DNA from: JBDHWI01 sp964590135
GTDB taxonomy: Bacteria > Chloroflexota > Anaerolineae > J036 > Brachytrichaceae
Length of the DNA stretch: 64,000 bases
Assembly (NCBI GenBank): GCA_964590135.1
Contig: CAZPVX010000008.1
Location: forward strand, 62,001-126,000
Reading direction: 5' to 3'
Shown: positions 19,946 through 29,403 of the stretch, in pieces
How the letters are laid out: each line of letters starts with the position of its first letter
Numbering within the stretch: position 1 is the stretch's first letter
Notes under the pieces: generated by a model
Seen by the model: the letters and a program-made list of their open reading frames with translations, nothing else
Database searches by the model: none
Told to the model about the DNA's origin: nothing
Position numbers and translations under genes: made by a program

Positions 19946-20857
19946 ATGGCAACGGTGACACGAATGGATGAGGCGTTGGCCGAGTATGCCAAGCAATTGG
20001 AGCGCCGGCCCATCAGTGACAACACGCGCAAGGCGTTCTGGGGCGATGTGATGCTGTTCGCGCGGTTCATCATGCCGCCCAACGACGAAGGCAAGCCGCA
20101 ACCCGCGCCACTGCTGACATCCATCACCACCGAGCGCATCCGCGAATTCGTGCAGCACGAGGAGCGGCGCAAGAATGCAAACAGTCCGAAGTCGATTGAG
20201 CGCCGGCTGACGTCGGTCAAGGTGTTCTTCCGCTGGCTGCGCGAGCAAGGCTACATCGCCATTGACCCGGCCGACCCTGTGCCATACAAGCCCCTCGTCG
20301 ATCCACTCCCGGAATATCTGACTGAGGCGCAAGCGGCAGCGGTGTTGCAGGCGGCGCGCGATGTGGCTGCCCAGGATCGCCTCGACACGCGCCCCTATGC
20401 CATCATCTCACTGGTGCTGGAGACCGGCGTGAAGAAGGGCGAGTGTATGCAACTCACGTTGAGCGACATCGATCGCGAGCCGCGCGGGGTATGGATTCGC
20501 TATGACAAGAAGCACCTGAAGTTCAAGGAGCGCCGGCTGCCGGTGAGCGAGGAGTGCCTGGCCGCGCTCGATGCGCACGTCGAGCGCTTCAAGCCGCAGG
20601 GGAGACTTTTCGATTGCACCGGGCGCAACCTGGAATACATCTTCAATCGCAAAGTCGCGCCGCCGGCGGGGTTGCCGGCGCTGACATTCGAGATGCTGCG
20701 CTGGACCTGCGCCCTGCGCGACATTCGCGCCGGCGACCTGGACGAAGAGGCGCTGCAATTCAAATACGGCCTCTCACCGCTCGGTTGGACCGAGATGGCA
20801 GCCAAGCTTGAGCGCATCGTGAAAGACGAGCGCGAGGAAGCCGAAGCAGTCGCCTGA
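19946..20857 (+). CDS. Degenerate tyrosine-recombinase-like protein
   Basis: A 303-residue protein from ATG 19946. It has the SAM-like core-binding domain (about 1-100) with TSVKVFFRWLREQGY, then a tyrosine-recombinase catalytic-like domain. The box I Arg is replaced by Lys (ETGVKKGEC, near 160). Box II retains an Arg in MLRWTCALRD, but the usual His positions and the C-terminal nucleophilic Tyr are absent. The protein ends in a Glu-rich tail. It probably binds DNA without recombining it. Confidence 0.65.
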   Translation: MATVTRMDEALAEYAKQLERRPISDNTRKAFWGDVMLFARFIMPPNDEGKPQPAPLLTSITTERIREFVQHEERRKNANSPKSIERRLTSVKVFFRWLREQGYIAIDPADPVPYKPLVDPLPEYLTEAQAAAVLQAARDVAAQDRLDTRPYAIISLVLETGVKKGECMQLTLSDIDREPRGVWIRYDKKHLKFKERRLPVSEECLAALDAHVERFKPQGRLFDCTGRNLEYIFNRKVAPPAGLPALTFEMLRWTCALRDIRAGDLDEEALQFKYGLSPLGWTEMAAKLERIVKDEREEAEAVA

Positions 20858-20966
20858 GAAGCCAGTTCGCCGCGCATTTCCCGCTTCACGAACGGCAAAA
20901 GCTCATCACAGGCTGGCGCGACCTTCACGCAACGCCTATGAGACAATTTGCCGCCGAGGTAACTGC

Positions 20967-23900
20967 ATGACTCGCAACCGCGCCATCACGCACACTGTGC
21001 GCTTCAAGGCACTGGCCGGCTTCATCGCCGCGGCCATTTTCATCGCTGCCTGCTCCGATTCCACACCGACGCCCACCGATACGCCGGCGCCGCAAACCGC
21101 GCCAACCTCTGAGGTGCTGATCAGTGTGCTGAGTTCGCCAGTGAATGTGCCGGCTCCCGACACGCAGCCACCTGCGCCAGTCCCTGCGCAACCCAACCCC
21201 ACGCCCGAGATTCTCGTGGGCGAGGTGATAACGCCCGATGCGTCATCCATCCCACAGGAGATGCTGCCAACGGCGCAACCGCTGCCCGCCGGCGAGCCAA
21301 CCTACGGCACCTTCGCTGAGGACAGCGCCCAGTGCGAGACGCTGATCGGCGAGGAAGTGCCGGCGGCGCTGATGATGTATCTGCGGTGCGGTTTCCTCAA
21401 TGTGCCTGAGTTGCATGCGCAACCGGACGGCCGGCAAATCAAACTGCCGGTGGTGGTGCTGAGATCGAGCAGCGCCAACCCCGCACCCGACCCAATCATC
21501 GTGCTGCAGGGCGGCCCGGGCGGCAGCGCCATTCGCGATTTCTTCTTCAGCATTCTGCGCGCCGGCTTCCGCGCCGGCGACCGCGACATCATCCTCGTCG
21601 ATCAGCGCGGCTCGTTTCTGGCGCAACCGTCACTGGCATGCAGCGAATACCGCGATGTGTTGCTGAAGCAATTGCCGCAGGCGGTGCAGGATGCGACTGC
21701 CATCGCCGACCGCCAGGCAGCCAGCGAGGCGTGCTTCAAACGCTTGCAGGGCGAGGGGGTGAATCTCGCCGCATTCAACAGCGCAGAAAACGCGGCCGAC
21801 ATCGCAGCGGTCGCCGGCGCGCTTGGCTACACCGATTACAACTTGTACGGCCTGTCGTACGGCTCGCTGCTCGCGCAACACGTGCTGGCACTGCACCCGC
21901 AAAACGTGCGCAGCGTCATTTTGGATGGCGTGTGGCCCCGCAACGGCAGATTCACCCTCGACCGCAACGCGCGCTACCTCGCAGCTTTGCAACGGTTGGA
22001 TGCGGCGTGCCAGGCCGATGCGCTGTGCAACGCCGAATTCCCCGATTTGCAGAACCGCCTGCTCAAGCTGGTTGACGCGTTGAATGCGAACCCCGTGCCG
22101 ATGACGCTGAACGCGCGGCTGGACAACCAGTTGGTCGAGCTGCAATCGCCGCTCACCGGCAGCCGGCTCTTGAGCACGCTGTTCTACATGCTGTACGAGT
22201 CAAACACGCTCAGCCGCGCGCCACGCTTGATCGACTTGATCGAAAAGCAGGACTATGAGTATCTGCGCCGGTTGCGCAGCCGCTACGAGCTGGAGACACT
22301 GGATTTGACCACCTTCGGACTCGCCAACTCCATCTACTGCTCCGAAGATTTGAACTACACGCCGGAGGAAGCGCAGGCCGCAGATGCTGCAGTGCCGGCG
22401 CAACTGGCCATCTTCCGCTCGGCGAGCGAGATGCTGAACCTGTGCAAAACATGGCAGGTGCCGTTGCTGGGCCCTGAGATGAACACGCCCGTTTCAAGCA
22501 CAGTGCCGACGCTGGTGTTGAATGGCGAGTTCGATCCACTCGCGCCGGCCAGCCTCGCCACCGACACCTTGAGCAATCTGACAAAATTGACGACGGTCGA
22601 AATTCGCGGCGGCGGACATGGGCAGATCGGTCCCAATGCCTGCGCAGCGCACATTGCCAGCAACTTCTTGAATGCGCCGACCACGCCGCTGGAGCCGAAG
22701 TGTGCAGCGGATCTGCCGGCGGTGGAATTCAGCACAGCGCAGTTGAAGCTGCAAACATTCACCGACGTGAACGCCGGCGTCGGCGGTGTGCGACCGCACG
22801 GCTGGCTGCAGCTAGGCGCGGGGCTGTTTGCAGATGACGTGACGCCGGCGTCCATCGACTACAAGGCGCTGGACAATGCCGACCTGACCGATGTGAAGCG
22901 GCAGGTGGAAGCCGGCACGCTCAAGCGCACCGAACTTCGCGCAACAAATGGCGTAACGTGGACGCTCTACACTGGCGCGAATGACAGCCGGCTGACCGAC
23001 CTGGCGATTGCAAAAGAGGGCCTGTGGCAGATCCGCATGCTGTCGTCGAATGCGGCGCAGCGCGACATGCTTTACAGCGGGTTGTTCCTGCCGGCGGTGG
23101 ATGGATTCATCGCCATCCGCGCGCCCCGGCAAGTGATCACCCTTGCCACCCCGCAGGGCGACGCCGAGGTGACCAGCCCTGTGGAAGTGGCCGGCACCGT
23201 GGCACGCACGCCATTTGAGAACAACCTGGTCTATCGCATCTACAACAGCAGCAACCTGATCATCAGCGAGGGGGCGGTGAGCGTGTTGGGGGACATGGGC
23301 GCGCCCGGCTCCTTCGTCGTGCAAGCACCGTTTACCGCAACCCAGCGCGAGGCCGGCCGCATCGAAGTGCTGGATGTCAGCATGGCCGATGGATCCATCA
23401 TCGCTTCGGCGATGGTCAGCGTCACGCTCACGCCCACCAACATCGAATTGCAGCGCGTGCCAGTGATCATCACGATTGATTCACCACAGGCCAACAGCGT
23501 CGTGACGAGTCCGCTGAACGTCAAGGGCAGCATCTCGCGCACGCCGTTTGAAAATAATCTGGTATATCGCGTGGTCGATGCCGCCGGCATAGAAGCGGGC
23601 AAAGGTGCAATCACCACCGTCGGCGAACTGGGCAAACCGGCGACCTTCGATGCAACTATCGTCTTTACGCCGACTGCCGGTGGCGCTGGCCGCATCTTCA
23701 TCGAAGACGTGAACGCCGCCGGCGGCATGCCGTTTGCCACCGCAGCGATCGACGTGCAGATGGGCGGGCCGGCGCTGCCTGAGGCGACGGCACCAGCGCA
23801 GGTCACCCCGACGGTTGAAGTGACTCCGCCGGCAACTGTGACGCCAACGATTGAGGCGAGCGCGCCAACACAAGCCGGCCCCGCGCCTCTGCCGCCAGCC

Positions 23901-24608
23901 ACTGCGCTCGATCCAAAGCAATTTGCGCTGAACCCGGCCGGCATTGCGCGGCGCTTGACGAAGGTGATCGCGCCGGCGGTGGCATTTGTGCCAGACTCAC
24001 CGCCGCCGCTCAACGGGCTGCCGACGCGAGTGCAATACACCTTCGATCGTGACAAATTGCCGGATTACTACACGCCGCTGCAACGGCAACTGCTGATCTT
24101 GCCGATCGAGGAATACCGCGCGCTCTTCGCCGGCCGGCCGGCTGAACAGGCCGCCTTCGACAAGATCGTGCAGGATATGAAGGGATTGCTGGCAACGCGA
24201 CCGGCGACGGTGACCAGCGAGATCCCCTTCCTGCCGCAAATCGGCGCGTCGCAGGCGTTGCGCGCGAAGATCGGTTACATCGACTTTGAGGGCGGCGCAT
24301 GCGTGCGCTTCATCACAGCCTACAAGCAGGACGTCAGCGCATTCACGGATCAAGACACGTTCTACACCTGCCAGGGCCTGAGCAGCGACGGCAAATTCTG
24401 GGTGTCATTCACGCACCCGATTGCGTCGACGGCGCTGCCGACGAACTACGACCGCGTGACGCCGGAGATGCAGAAGCAGATCGAGGCCGACTACGAAGGC
24501 TATCTCGCGCGCACCGTCGCCGCCATCGAGAAACTGCCATCGCGCAGTTTCCGGCCCTTTCTGAGCCGGCTGGACAACGTCATGAAGTCGCTGACGATCA
24601 AGCAGTAG
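20967..24608 (+). CDS. Lipoprotein: alpha/beta hydrolase (TAP-like) with two Gmad2 domains
   Basis: A 1213-residue exported protein. The N-terminus has a signal with lipobox FIAAC (Cys near 29) and a Pro/Thr linker. An alpha/beta hydrolase follows with oxyanion segment GGPGGSA, nucleophile motif GLSYGS (Ser near 298), acid in GEFDPLAP (near 521) and His in GGGHGQ (near 550), as in tripeptidyl aminopeptidase-like hydrolases. Two Gmad2-type Ig-like repeats come next; both contain the string RTPFENNLVYR. A long Pro/Thr linker and an unassigned C-terminal domain (about 1000-1213) complete it. Likely a surface peptidase or esterase. Confidence 0.75.
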   Translation: MTRNRAITHTVRFKALAGFIAAAIFIAACSDSTPTPTDTPAPQTAPTSEVLISVLSSPVNVPAPDTQPPAPVPAQPNPTPEILVGEVITPDASSIPQEMLPTAQPLPAGEPTYGTFAEDSAQCETLIGEEVPAALMMYLRCGFLNVPELHAQPDGRQIKLPVVVLRSSSANPAPDPIIVLQGGPGGSAIRDFFFSILRAGFRAGDRDIILVDQRGSFLAQPSLACSEYRDVLLKQLPQAVQDATAIADRQAASEACFKRLQGEGVNLAAFNSAENAADIAAVAGALGYTDYNLYGLSYGSLLAQHVLALHPQNVRSVILDGVWPRNGRFTLDRNARYLAALQRLDAACQADALCNAEFPDLQNRLLKLVDALNANPVPMTLNARLDNQLVELQSPLTGSRLLSTLFYMLYESNTLSRAPRLIDLIEKQDYEYLRRLRSRYELETLDLTTFGLANSIYCSEDLNYTPEEAQAADAAVPAQLAIFRSASEMLNLCKTWQVPLLGPEMNTPVSSTVPTLVLNGEFDPLAPASLATDTLSNLTKLTTVEIRGGGHGQIGPNACAAHIASNFLNAPTTPLEPKCAADLPAVEFSTAQLKLQTFTDVNAGVGGVRPHGWLQLGAGLFADDVTPASIDYKALDNADLTDVKRQVEAGTLKRTELRATNGVTWTLYTGANDSRLTDLAIAKEGLWQIRMLSSNAAQRDMLYSGLFLPAVDGFIAIRAPRQVITLATPQGDAEVTSPVEVAGTVARTPFENNLVYRIYNSSNLIISEGAVSVLGDMGAPGSFVVQAPFTATQREAGRIEVLDVSMADGSIIASAMVSVTLTPTNIELQRVPVIITIDSPQANSVVTSPLNVKGSISRTPFENNLVYRVVDAAGIEAGKGAITTVGELGKPATFDATIVFTPTAGGAGRIFIEDVNAAGGMPFATAAIDVQMGGPALPEATAPAQVTPTVEVTPPATVTPTIEASAPTQAGPAPLPPATALDPKQFALNPAGIARRLTKVIAPAVAFVPDSPPPLNGLPTRVQYTFDRDKLPDYYTPLQRQLLILPIEEYRALFAGRPAEQAAFDKIVQDMKGLLATRPATVTSEIPFLPQIGASQALRAKIGYIDFEGGACVRFITAYKQDVSAFTDQDTFYTCQGLSSDGKFWVSFTHPIASTALPTNYDRVTPEMQKQIEADYEGYLARTVAAIEKLPSRSFRPFLSRLDNVMKSLTIKQ

Positions 24609-24636
24609 AGGCGGCCAGTTCGGTCGCCCCTACTGC
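24602..24636. terminator. Bidirectional hairpin spanning two convergent stop codons
   Basis: Arms 24602-24616 and 24622-24636 pair over 15 positions with one mismatch and one G-T pair. The stop of the plus-strand hydrolase (24606-24608) and that of the minus-strand SH3b gene (24630-24632) both lie inside the stem. No U-tract is seen on either side. Confidence 0.5.
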
Positions 24637-25805
24637 GAAACCGAAGCAGTGAAGATGCCAACGCTGACGCTGCGTTCGGTCATGCGGCCATCAGTGCCGG
24701 TGATGCGCAGGATATATTGCGTGGTGTTTTTGGGGCAAACGGTCATGTTGCCGTCTGGCCCCACCACCGAATTGGACGAATTCGATGTGTCGAACAGCGT
24801 GATGTTGTTGAACGGGCCAGCCACCTGCCATGTCAGCACCGCGCAGCCGCCGCGTTGAATGTTGTTCGGGCTGGCAGCAAAGGCGATGGCTGAGTCGGCG
24901 CTGGCAGACGTGACTGCAACCGTGACATACCAGTCCAACGCCTGCCCATCGTTGTAGACCACCCGCAAGCGATACGTCGTTGTGCTGTTCGGGCAAACCT
25001 GCCGCGAATCTGTGCCGCTCACCCCTTGCGCGCTTGCCCCATCCCAGAAGAAAACTGCTCGCACATCGGTGATGTTCCAGCGCAGCAGGGTGCATTGTCC
25101 GGGCATTACTGAGTAGGCCTCGGCGCGGAAATTCGGGTTGGGCAACTGATTGATATTGGGGTTGACGTTGATCGTGAGCGCTTCCTCGAACACCGAGCCA
25201 TCCAGCCGCTGCACGCGCAAGCGATAGGTTGTGGTTACGCCTGGGCAGACACTTTGCGTCGATGCGCCTGGCACATTGATCTGATATTGGCCGGCGATCA
25301 ACCACACACCGGCAACCTCGCTCACATTCCAACGCAACATTGTGCATTGGCCTTGCGTGAGTGTCGTGGTATCGGCGGTGAAATTGGCCTGACTGGGGCC
25401 GGGCATGGGTGTGGTCGCCGGCGGCGGCGGCGCCGGCACCACCGGCACGCTGCCCATGCAACTGGTCGCCATCAATTGCCCAAACACCCAACCTTCGCGT
25501 CCGTTGAACAAAATGCGATACCACGAGTTGTCGACCAGCCGGCCCGTAACCTGCACGCTTTGACCGGCGATGAGTGTGCCAATGGGCGGCTCGAAGGCCT
25601 GGCTGGGGCCGCTGCGCACATTCACCTGCCCCATCGCGGTGGCCGCCGGCACACAAGTTTGAGCGACGGCGATTCCACGCGCAGTTGGCTGCGCAAAGGT
25701 GAGCAGGAGCGCCGGCAATGCCACAGACAGCATGAGGCCGATGCTCCACATGAGCCGGCGGCGCATGGAACTGGTTGATGTTCGAGGCGATTCGGTTTTG
25801 TTCAC
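24630..25805 (-). CDS. Secreted SH3b-domain protein with three Cys-bounded Ig-like repeats
   Basis: About 391 residues from GTG 25805, chosen for the GGGAG 7 nt upstream; TTG 25811 and ATG 25766 are alternatives. After a signal peptide (ending near VAQT) comes a bacterial SH3 domain (GQVNVRSGPSQAFE...WYRILFNGREGWV). Three similar repeats follow, each opening with GQCTxLRWN or GGCAVLTWQ and closing with a Cys-Pro and TTTYRLRV or TTQYILRI. The conserved Cys pair likely forms a disulfide in each. It probably acts at the cell surface. No catalytic residues are evident. Confidence 0.75.
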   Translation of the reverse strand: MNKTESPRTSTSSMRRRLMWSIGLMLSVALPALLLTFAQPTARGIAVAQTCVPAATAMGQVNVRSGPSQAFEPPIGTLIAGQSVQVTGRLVDNSWYRILFNGREGWVFGQLMATSCMGSVPVVPAPPPPATTPMPGPSQANFTADTTTLTQGQCTMLRWNVSEVAGVWLIAGQYQINVPGASTQSVCPGVTTTYRLRVQRLDGSVFEEALTINVNPNINQLPNPNFRAEAYSVMPGQCTLLRWNITDVRAVFFWDGASAQGVSGTDSRQVCPNSTTTYRLRVVYNDGQALDWYVTVAVTSASADSAIAFAASPNNIQRGGCAVLTWQVAGPFNNITLFDTSNSSNSVVGPDGNMTVCPKNTTQYILRITGTDGRMTERSVSVGIFTASVSQ

Positions 25806-25839
25806 AATCAAGCTCCCGCGCGTGCGCGCTGTGCTGATT

Positions 25840-26340
25840 CTAGCGGAGTGTGTGCGTTTGCACCGTCATCTGCCACTGATACGTGCGCTGTTGCAGCGAC
25901 CAGCGCGACTTGATGTATTCCAGCACCGCTTCCATCTGGCGCTGGCTGAGTTGATCCTTGAACGCCGGCATATCGCTGGGGATCGTGCCACCGGAGCCGT
26001 TGCCACCATCGTGGATGATGCTGAGGAGCAGCGCATCAGGGTGATGCCAGGTGTGGCCGCTATCGTCGTGCGGCGGCGCAGGGTATTTGCCGCTGGGCAG
26101 CGGCTGCTTCCAGTTTGGCTGGCCTTCAAGATTCGCGCCGTGACACGACGCGCAGTATTGCGCGTAAAGCGGCTGACCTTCAGCGACGAGATCGGCACGC
26201 AAGGCCGGCAATGGCGGCAGGGTGGGCTCGACTGACGTTGGCGGGCCGGCGGGCGTGGGAGTGGCGCCAGCGCACGCCACCAATGCGGCCATGCAGAACA
26301 TTGTGATGCAAAGCTTGATCGACAAGACGCGAAATTTCAT
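25840..26340 (-). CDS. Lipoprotein cytochrome c, monohaem
   Basis: A 166-residue protein from ATG 26340. The N-terminus KFRVLSIKLCITMFCMAALVAC carries a lipobox (LVAC). A Pro/Thr linker follows, then one cytochrome c domain with CASCH (near 59-63) and a later Met in IPSDMPAFKDQL that fits the axial ligand. It is an extracytoplasmic, lipid-anchored electron carrier whose partner cannot be named. It lies between the SH3b gene and the divergent aldo/keto reductase. Confidence 0.8.
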   Translation of the reverse strand: MKFRVLSIKLCITMFCMAALVACAGATPTPAGPPTSVEPTLPPLPALRADLVAEGQPLYAQYCASCHGANLEGQPNWKQPLPSGKYPAPPHDDSGHTWHHPDALLLSIIHDGGNGSGGTIPSDMPAFKDQLSQRQMEAVLEYIKSRWSLQQRTYQWQMTVQTHTLR

Positions 26341-26426
26341 GCCGGCGAATGGTAGCAGGTCGCGATGTTGCCCCCAGTGCGAACCCTCTCCATCACGCTG
26401 CATCATCGCTACGTTAAAATCTACGC

Positions 26427-27254
26427 ATGACCATCCCAAACCTGCGCCTGAACGATGGGCATCTCATGCCTCAGATCGGACTTGGCACTGCCTCACTGAA
26501 CGATGAAGCCATCGCGCCGGTCGTTGTGAATGCCATCGCAGCTGGCTACCGCCACATCGACACCGCCTTCCGCTATGGCAACCAGCGCGGCGTGGGCAAG
26601 GGCGTGCGTGACAGCGGCATCGACCGCGCCGAATTGTTCATCACCACCAAGCTGGATGGCGAGTTTCAGGGCAATGAGCGCGCCATCGCCGGCCTCGATG
26701 AGTGCCTGCGCCAACTCGGCATGGAATATGTCGATCTGCTTCTCATTCACTGGCCGCTGCCGCAAAAAGGGGAATACATTTCCACTTGGAAGACATTTGA
26801 AAAGCTGCGCGAGTCTGGCAAGGTGCGCTCAATTGGCGTCTCCAATTTCAAGCCGGCGCACCTCGACCACTTGCTGGCCGAGACCAACGTGCGGCCAGTG
26901 GCGAATCAGATTCAACTCAGCCCGCGCATCACGCGCGCCGATCATGTCGCCTACGACCGCGCGCACAACATCGTGACAGTGGCATGGAGCCCGCTGGGGC
27001 CTGGGAGTGACCTGATGAGCGAGCCGGCGCTGCAGGCAATTGGCAAGAAATATGGCAAATCGCCGGCGCAGATCATCCTGCGCTGGAACATCGAGATCGG
27101 TGTCGCGGCCATCCCACGCTCATCCAATCCCGAGCGGCTGGCGCAAAACCTCAACGTCATTGACTTCGCACTCACCCCGGACGAAGTCGCCGCCATCTCC
27201 GCGCTGGACACCGGCGCAGAAAAGCGCGTCGACTCCGACACGATGGGGCACTAA
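26427..27254 (+). CDS. Aldo/keto reductase
   Basis: A 275-residue (beta/alpha)8 NADPH-dependent oxidoreductase. The catalytic tetrad is present: D45 and Y50 in HIDTAFRYGN, K75 in TTKLDGE, and H108 in LLLIHWP. The C-terminal cofactor motif appears as AAIPRSSNPERL. The sequence is like 2,5-diketogluconate reductase / AKR5-type enzymes; the substrate is uncertain. ATG 26427 is the only good start. It ends 16 nt before purK. Confidence 0.9.
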   Translation: MTIPNLRLNDGHLMPQIGLGTASLNDEAIAPVVVNAIAAGYRHIDTAFRYGNQRGVGKGVRDSGIDRAELFITTKLDGEFQGNERAIAGLDECLRQLGMEYVDLLLIHWPLPQKGEYISTWKTFEKLRESGKVRSIGVSNFKPAHLDHLLAETNVRPVANQIQLSPRITRADHVAYDRAHNIVTVAWSPLGPGSDLMSEPALQAIGKKYGKSPAQIILRWNIEIGVAAIPRSSNPERLAQNLNVIDFALTPDEVAAISALDTGAEKRVDSDTMGH

Positions 27255-27270
27255 ACAATAAACCAACCAC

Positions 27271-28410
27271 ATGACCACACTTGGCATTTTGGGTGGCGGG
27301 CAACTGGCCCGCATGTTGGCCCAAGCGGCGCAACGCATCGGCGTAAACGTCGCTATCCTTGACGAAGACGAATTCAGCCCCGCCTCGCAGGTGACAGCGC
27401 TGGGCATCGAAGGCTCATGGCAGGATCGTGACACGCTCGATGCCTTCATCGCCGGCGTGGATGCGATCACGATTGAGAGTGAATTCGTGCCGGCGGAGAT
27501 CATCGCGCACATCGAATCGCGCGGCCGGCGCGTCTTCCCATCCTCTGCAACCCTCGCCAAACTGCAGGATAAATTCACGCAGAAGCAAACGCTGAACGCC
27601 GCCGGCCTACCAACGGTTGCGTTCGCTGCGGTCGATTCACTCGACGCATTGAAAGCGTTTGGCCGCGAGCATGGCTATCCCATCGTGTTGAAGACGCGCA
27701 CGCTCGGTTACGATGGCTATGGCAACGCCATCATTGAGCGCGAAGGCAACGCGCAAGCCGAATGGGAAAGGCTGAGCGCCGCCGGCCGCGCGCTGCTGGC
27801 CGAGGCGTTCGCCAAGTTCAAACGCGAGATCGCCATCATCATCGCGCGCGATGAGAAGGGCAATATCAAACACTACCCAGTCGTGGAGACATTGCAACTG
27901 GGCGGGCGCTGCCATGTGGTGCGCGCCAACGAGAAGGGCTTCGATCATCCGGCGGTCGAGATTGGCCGCAAACTGGTCGAAAGCGTAAATGGCGTCGGCG
28001 TGTTCGGCATTGAAATGTTCGAGATGCCTGATGGCACGATCCTGATCAACGAGGTTGCACCGCGCGTCCACAACAGCGGGCATTACTCCATCGAGGCGTG
28101 CATCACCTCACAGTTTGAGAATCATGTCCGCGCAGTGCTGGGCCTGCCGCTCGGCTGGACCGACATGGTGAAGCGCAACGCGGTGATGGTGAACCTGCTG
28201 GCGCAAAAGAATACGATGCCGCTGCCACGCGACTTCGACAAGGCGCTGCAACTGAAGGGCGCGCGCCTGCACTGGTATGGCAAGCGCGAGGCGCGCGAAG
28301 GTCGCAAGATGGGGCACATCACAGCGCTGCACGACAACGACGCCGAGGCCGAGCGCATTGCGCGCACGAGCGCCGGCACGCTGATGGATGCAATCGAATG
28401 GTTCCTGTAA
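27271..28410 (+). CDS. purK: 5-(carboxyamino)imidazole ribonucleotide synthase
   Basis: A 379-residue ATP-grasp enzyme. It opens with the PurK-specific MTTLGILGGGQLARMLAQAA. The ATP-binding lobe contains YPIVLKTRTLGYDGYGN, and NEVAPRVHNSGHYSIEA is the diagnostic metal/substrate segment. It carboxylates AIR using ATP and bicarbonate in purine synthesis. PurE would be the next enzyme but is not in this window. Confidence 0.95.
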   Translation: MTTLGILGGGQLARMLAQAAQRIGVNVAILDEDEFSPASQVTALGIEGSWQDRDTLDAFIAGVDAITIESEFVPAEIIAHIESRGRRVFPSSATLAKLQDKFTQKQTLNAAGLPTVAFAAVDSLDALKAFGREHGYPIVLKTRTLGYDGYGNAIIEREGNAQAEWERLSAAGRALLAEAFAKFKREIAIIIARDEKGNIKHYPVVETLQLGGRCHVVRANEKGFDHPAVEIGRKLVESVNGVGVFGIEMFEMPDGTILINEVAPRVHNSGHYSIEACITSQFENHVRAVLGLPLGWTDMVKRNAVMVNLLAQKNTMPLPRDFDKALQLKGARLHWYGKREAREGRKMGHITALHDNDAEAERIARTSAGTLMDAIEWFL

Positions 28411-28455
28411 CGAATGCCTGCCGGCGGATCCTTGTGACTTCCAAACTTTATATCC

Positions 28456-29307
28456 ATGACCAACACCGACCTCAAGACTGTCGAACTCTTCGCCATCGGC
28501 AACGAACTCCTCGTCGGACAAGTCCTCGACACCAACTCGCACTGGCTCATCCGCATGATCACCGGTGCAGGCGCGCGCGTCAACCGCGCGGCGATGATCC
28601 GTGACGACTTTGACCACATCGGCGATGAAATCCTCGCTGCGCTGCGGCGCGGCCCGCGCCTGGTCATCACCACCGGCGGCCTCGGCCCCACCGATGACGA
28701 CATGACCATGCGCGCCATCGCCCGCGCGCTGAAGCTCGAGTTGCGCGAAGACCCCATCGCGCTGGAGATGGTGCGCCGGCGCTACGAATACATCGCCACC
28801 ATCCGCGAGAACTTCAGCACCGAGTTGAACGAGCCGCGCCGCAAGATGGCGTTGTTTCCAGCCGGCGGCGCGCCCCTGAACAACCCCAGCGGCGCAGCGC
28901 CGGCGCTCGCGCTCGACGTGAAGTCGAATCACCCAGATGGCGTCACAACCATCGTGTGCCTGCCGGGCGTGCCGAGCGAGATGAAGGATATTTTCAGCAC
29001 ATCATTGCAACCGGTGCTGGAGCACACGATAGGCGCCGGCGGCTACATCGAGCGCACGATCGTGCTGGATCGCGGCGACGAGTCGCGCATTGCCGAGGTG
29101 TTAAAGACGGTGCAGGATCGTCACCCGAAGGTCTATGTGAAAAGTCGTGGCCAGAAACTCGAAGATGGACTGCACCTCACTGTCGTGCTGTCCATCGGCG
29201 GCGACAACCTGACCATGATCCGGCAGGAGGTGACCATCACCGAAGAGGAAGCGACTCTCGAACTCACGCGCATTGGCTACTCGATCAAGCGCGTTGTAGA
29301 GTCCTGA
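28456..29307 (+). CDS. CinA-type molybdopterin-binding domain protein
   Basis: A 283-residue protein with the MoCF/CinA N-terminal domain: ELFAIGNELLVGQVLDTNSHWL near the start and TTGGLGPTDDD at about 73-83. The C-terminal nicotinamide-nucleotide amidase domain of full CinA is absent, and the rest matches the CinA COG1058 domain, which in some proteins acts as an ADP-ribose pyrophosphatase. It is co-directional between purK and sucC. Confidence 0.85.
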   Translation: MTNTDLKTVELFAIGNELLVGQVLDTNSHWLIRMITGAGARVNRAAMIRDDFDHIGDEILAALRRGPRLVITTGGLGPTDDDMTMRAIARALKLELREDPIALEMVRRRYEYIATIRENFSTELNEPRRKMALFPAGGAPLNNPSGAAPALALDVKSNHPDGVTTIVCLPGVPSEMKDIFSTSLQPVLEHTIGAGGYIERTIVLDRGDESRIAEVLKTVQDRHPKVYVKSRGQKLEDGLHLTVVLSIGGDNLTMIRQEVTITEEEATLELTRIGYSIKRVVES

Positions 29308-29368
29308 CAAATTGTGAGTGGCCGGACAATCGGCCGAATTGTGGATTTCAGCTTGCGGAGTGCACTAC

Positions 29369-29403
29369 AATCCCCAATCTGTAATCTCAAATCTCCAAGC
29401 AAT
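29369..29403 (+). repeat. Heptad array ending at the sucC start codon
   Basis: Five 7-nt units, four of them of the form AATCYNN (AATCTGT, AATCTCA), occupy the 35 nt directly before the sucC ATG. No Shine-Dalgarno is visible. Confidence 0.75.

Noticed and set aside
19946..20857. Integrase-like gene as evidence of an integrated element
   Set aside because: Catalytic residues are missing, no tRNA, att repeat, transposase or phage gene is near, and neighbours are ordinary chromosomal genes.
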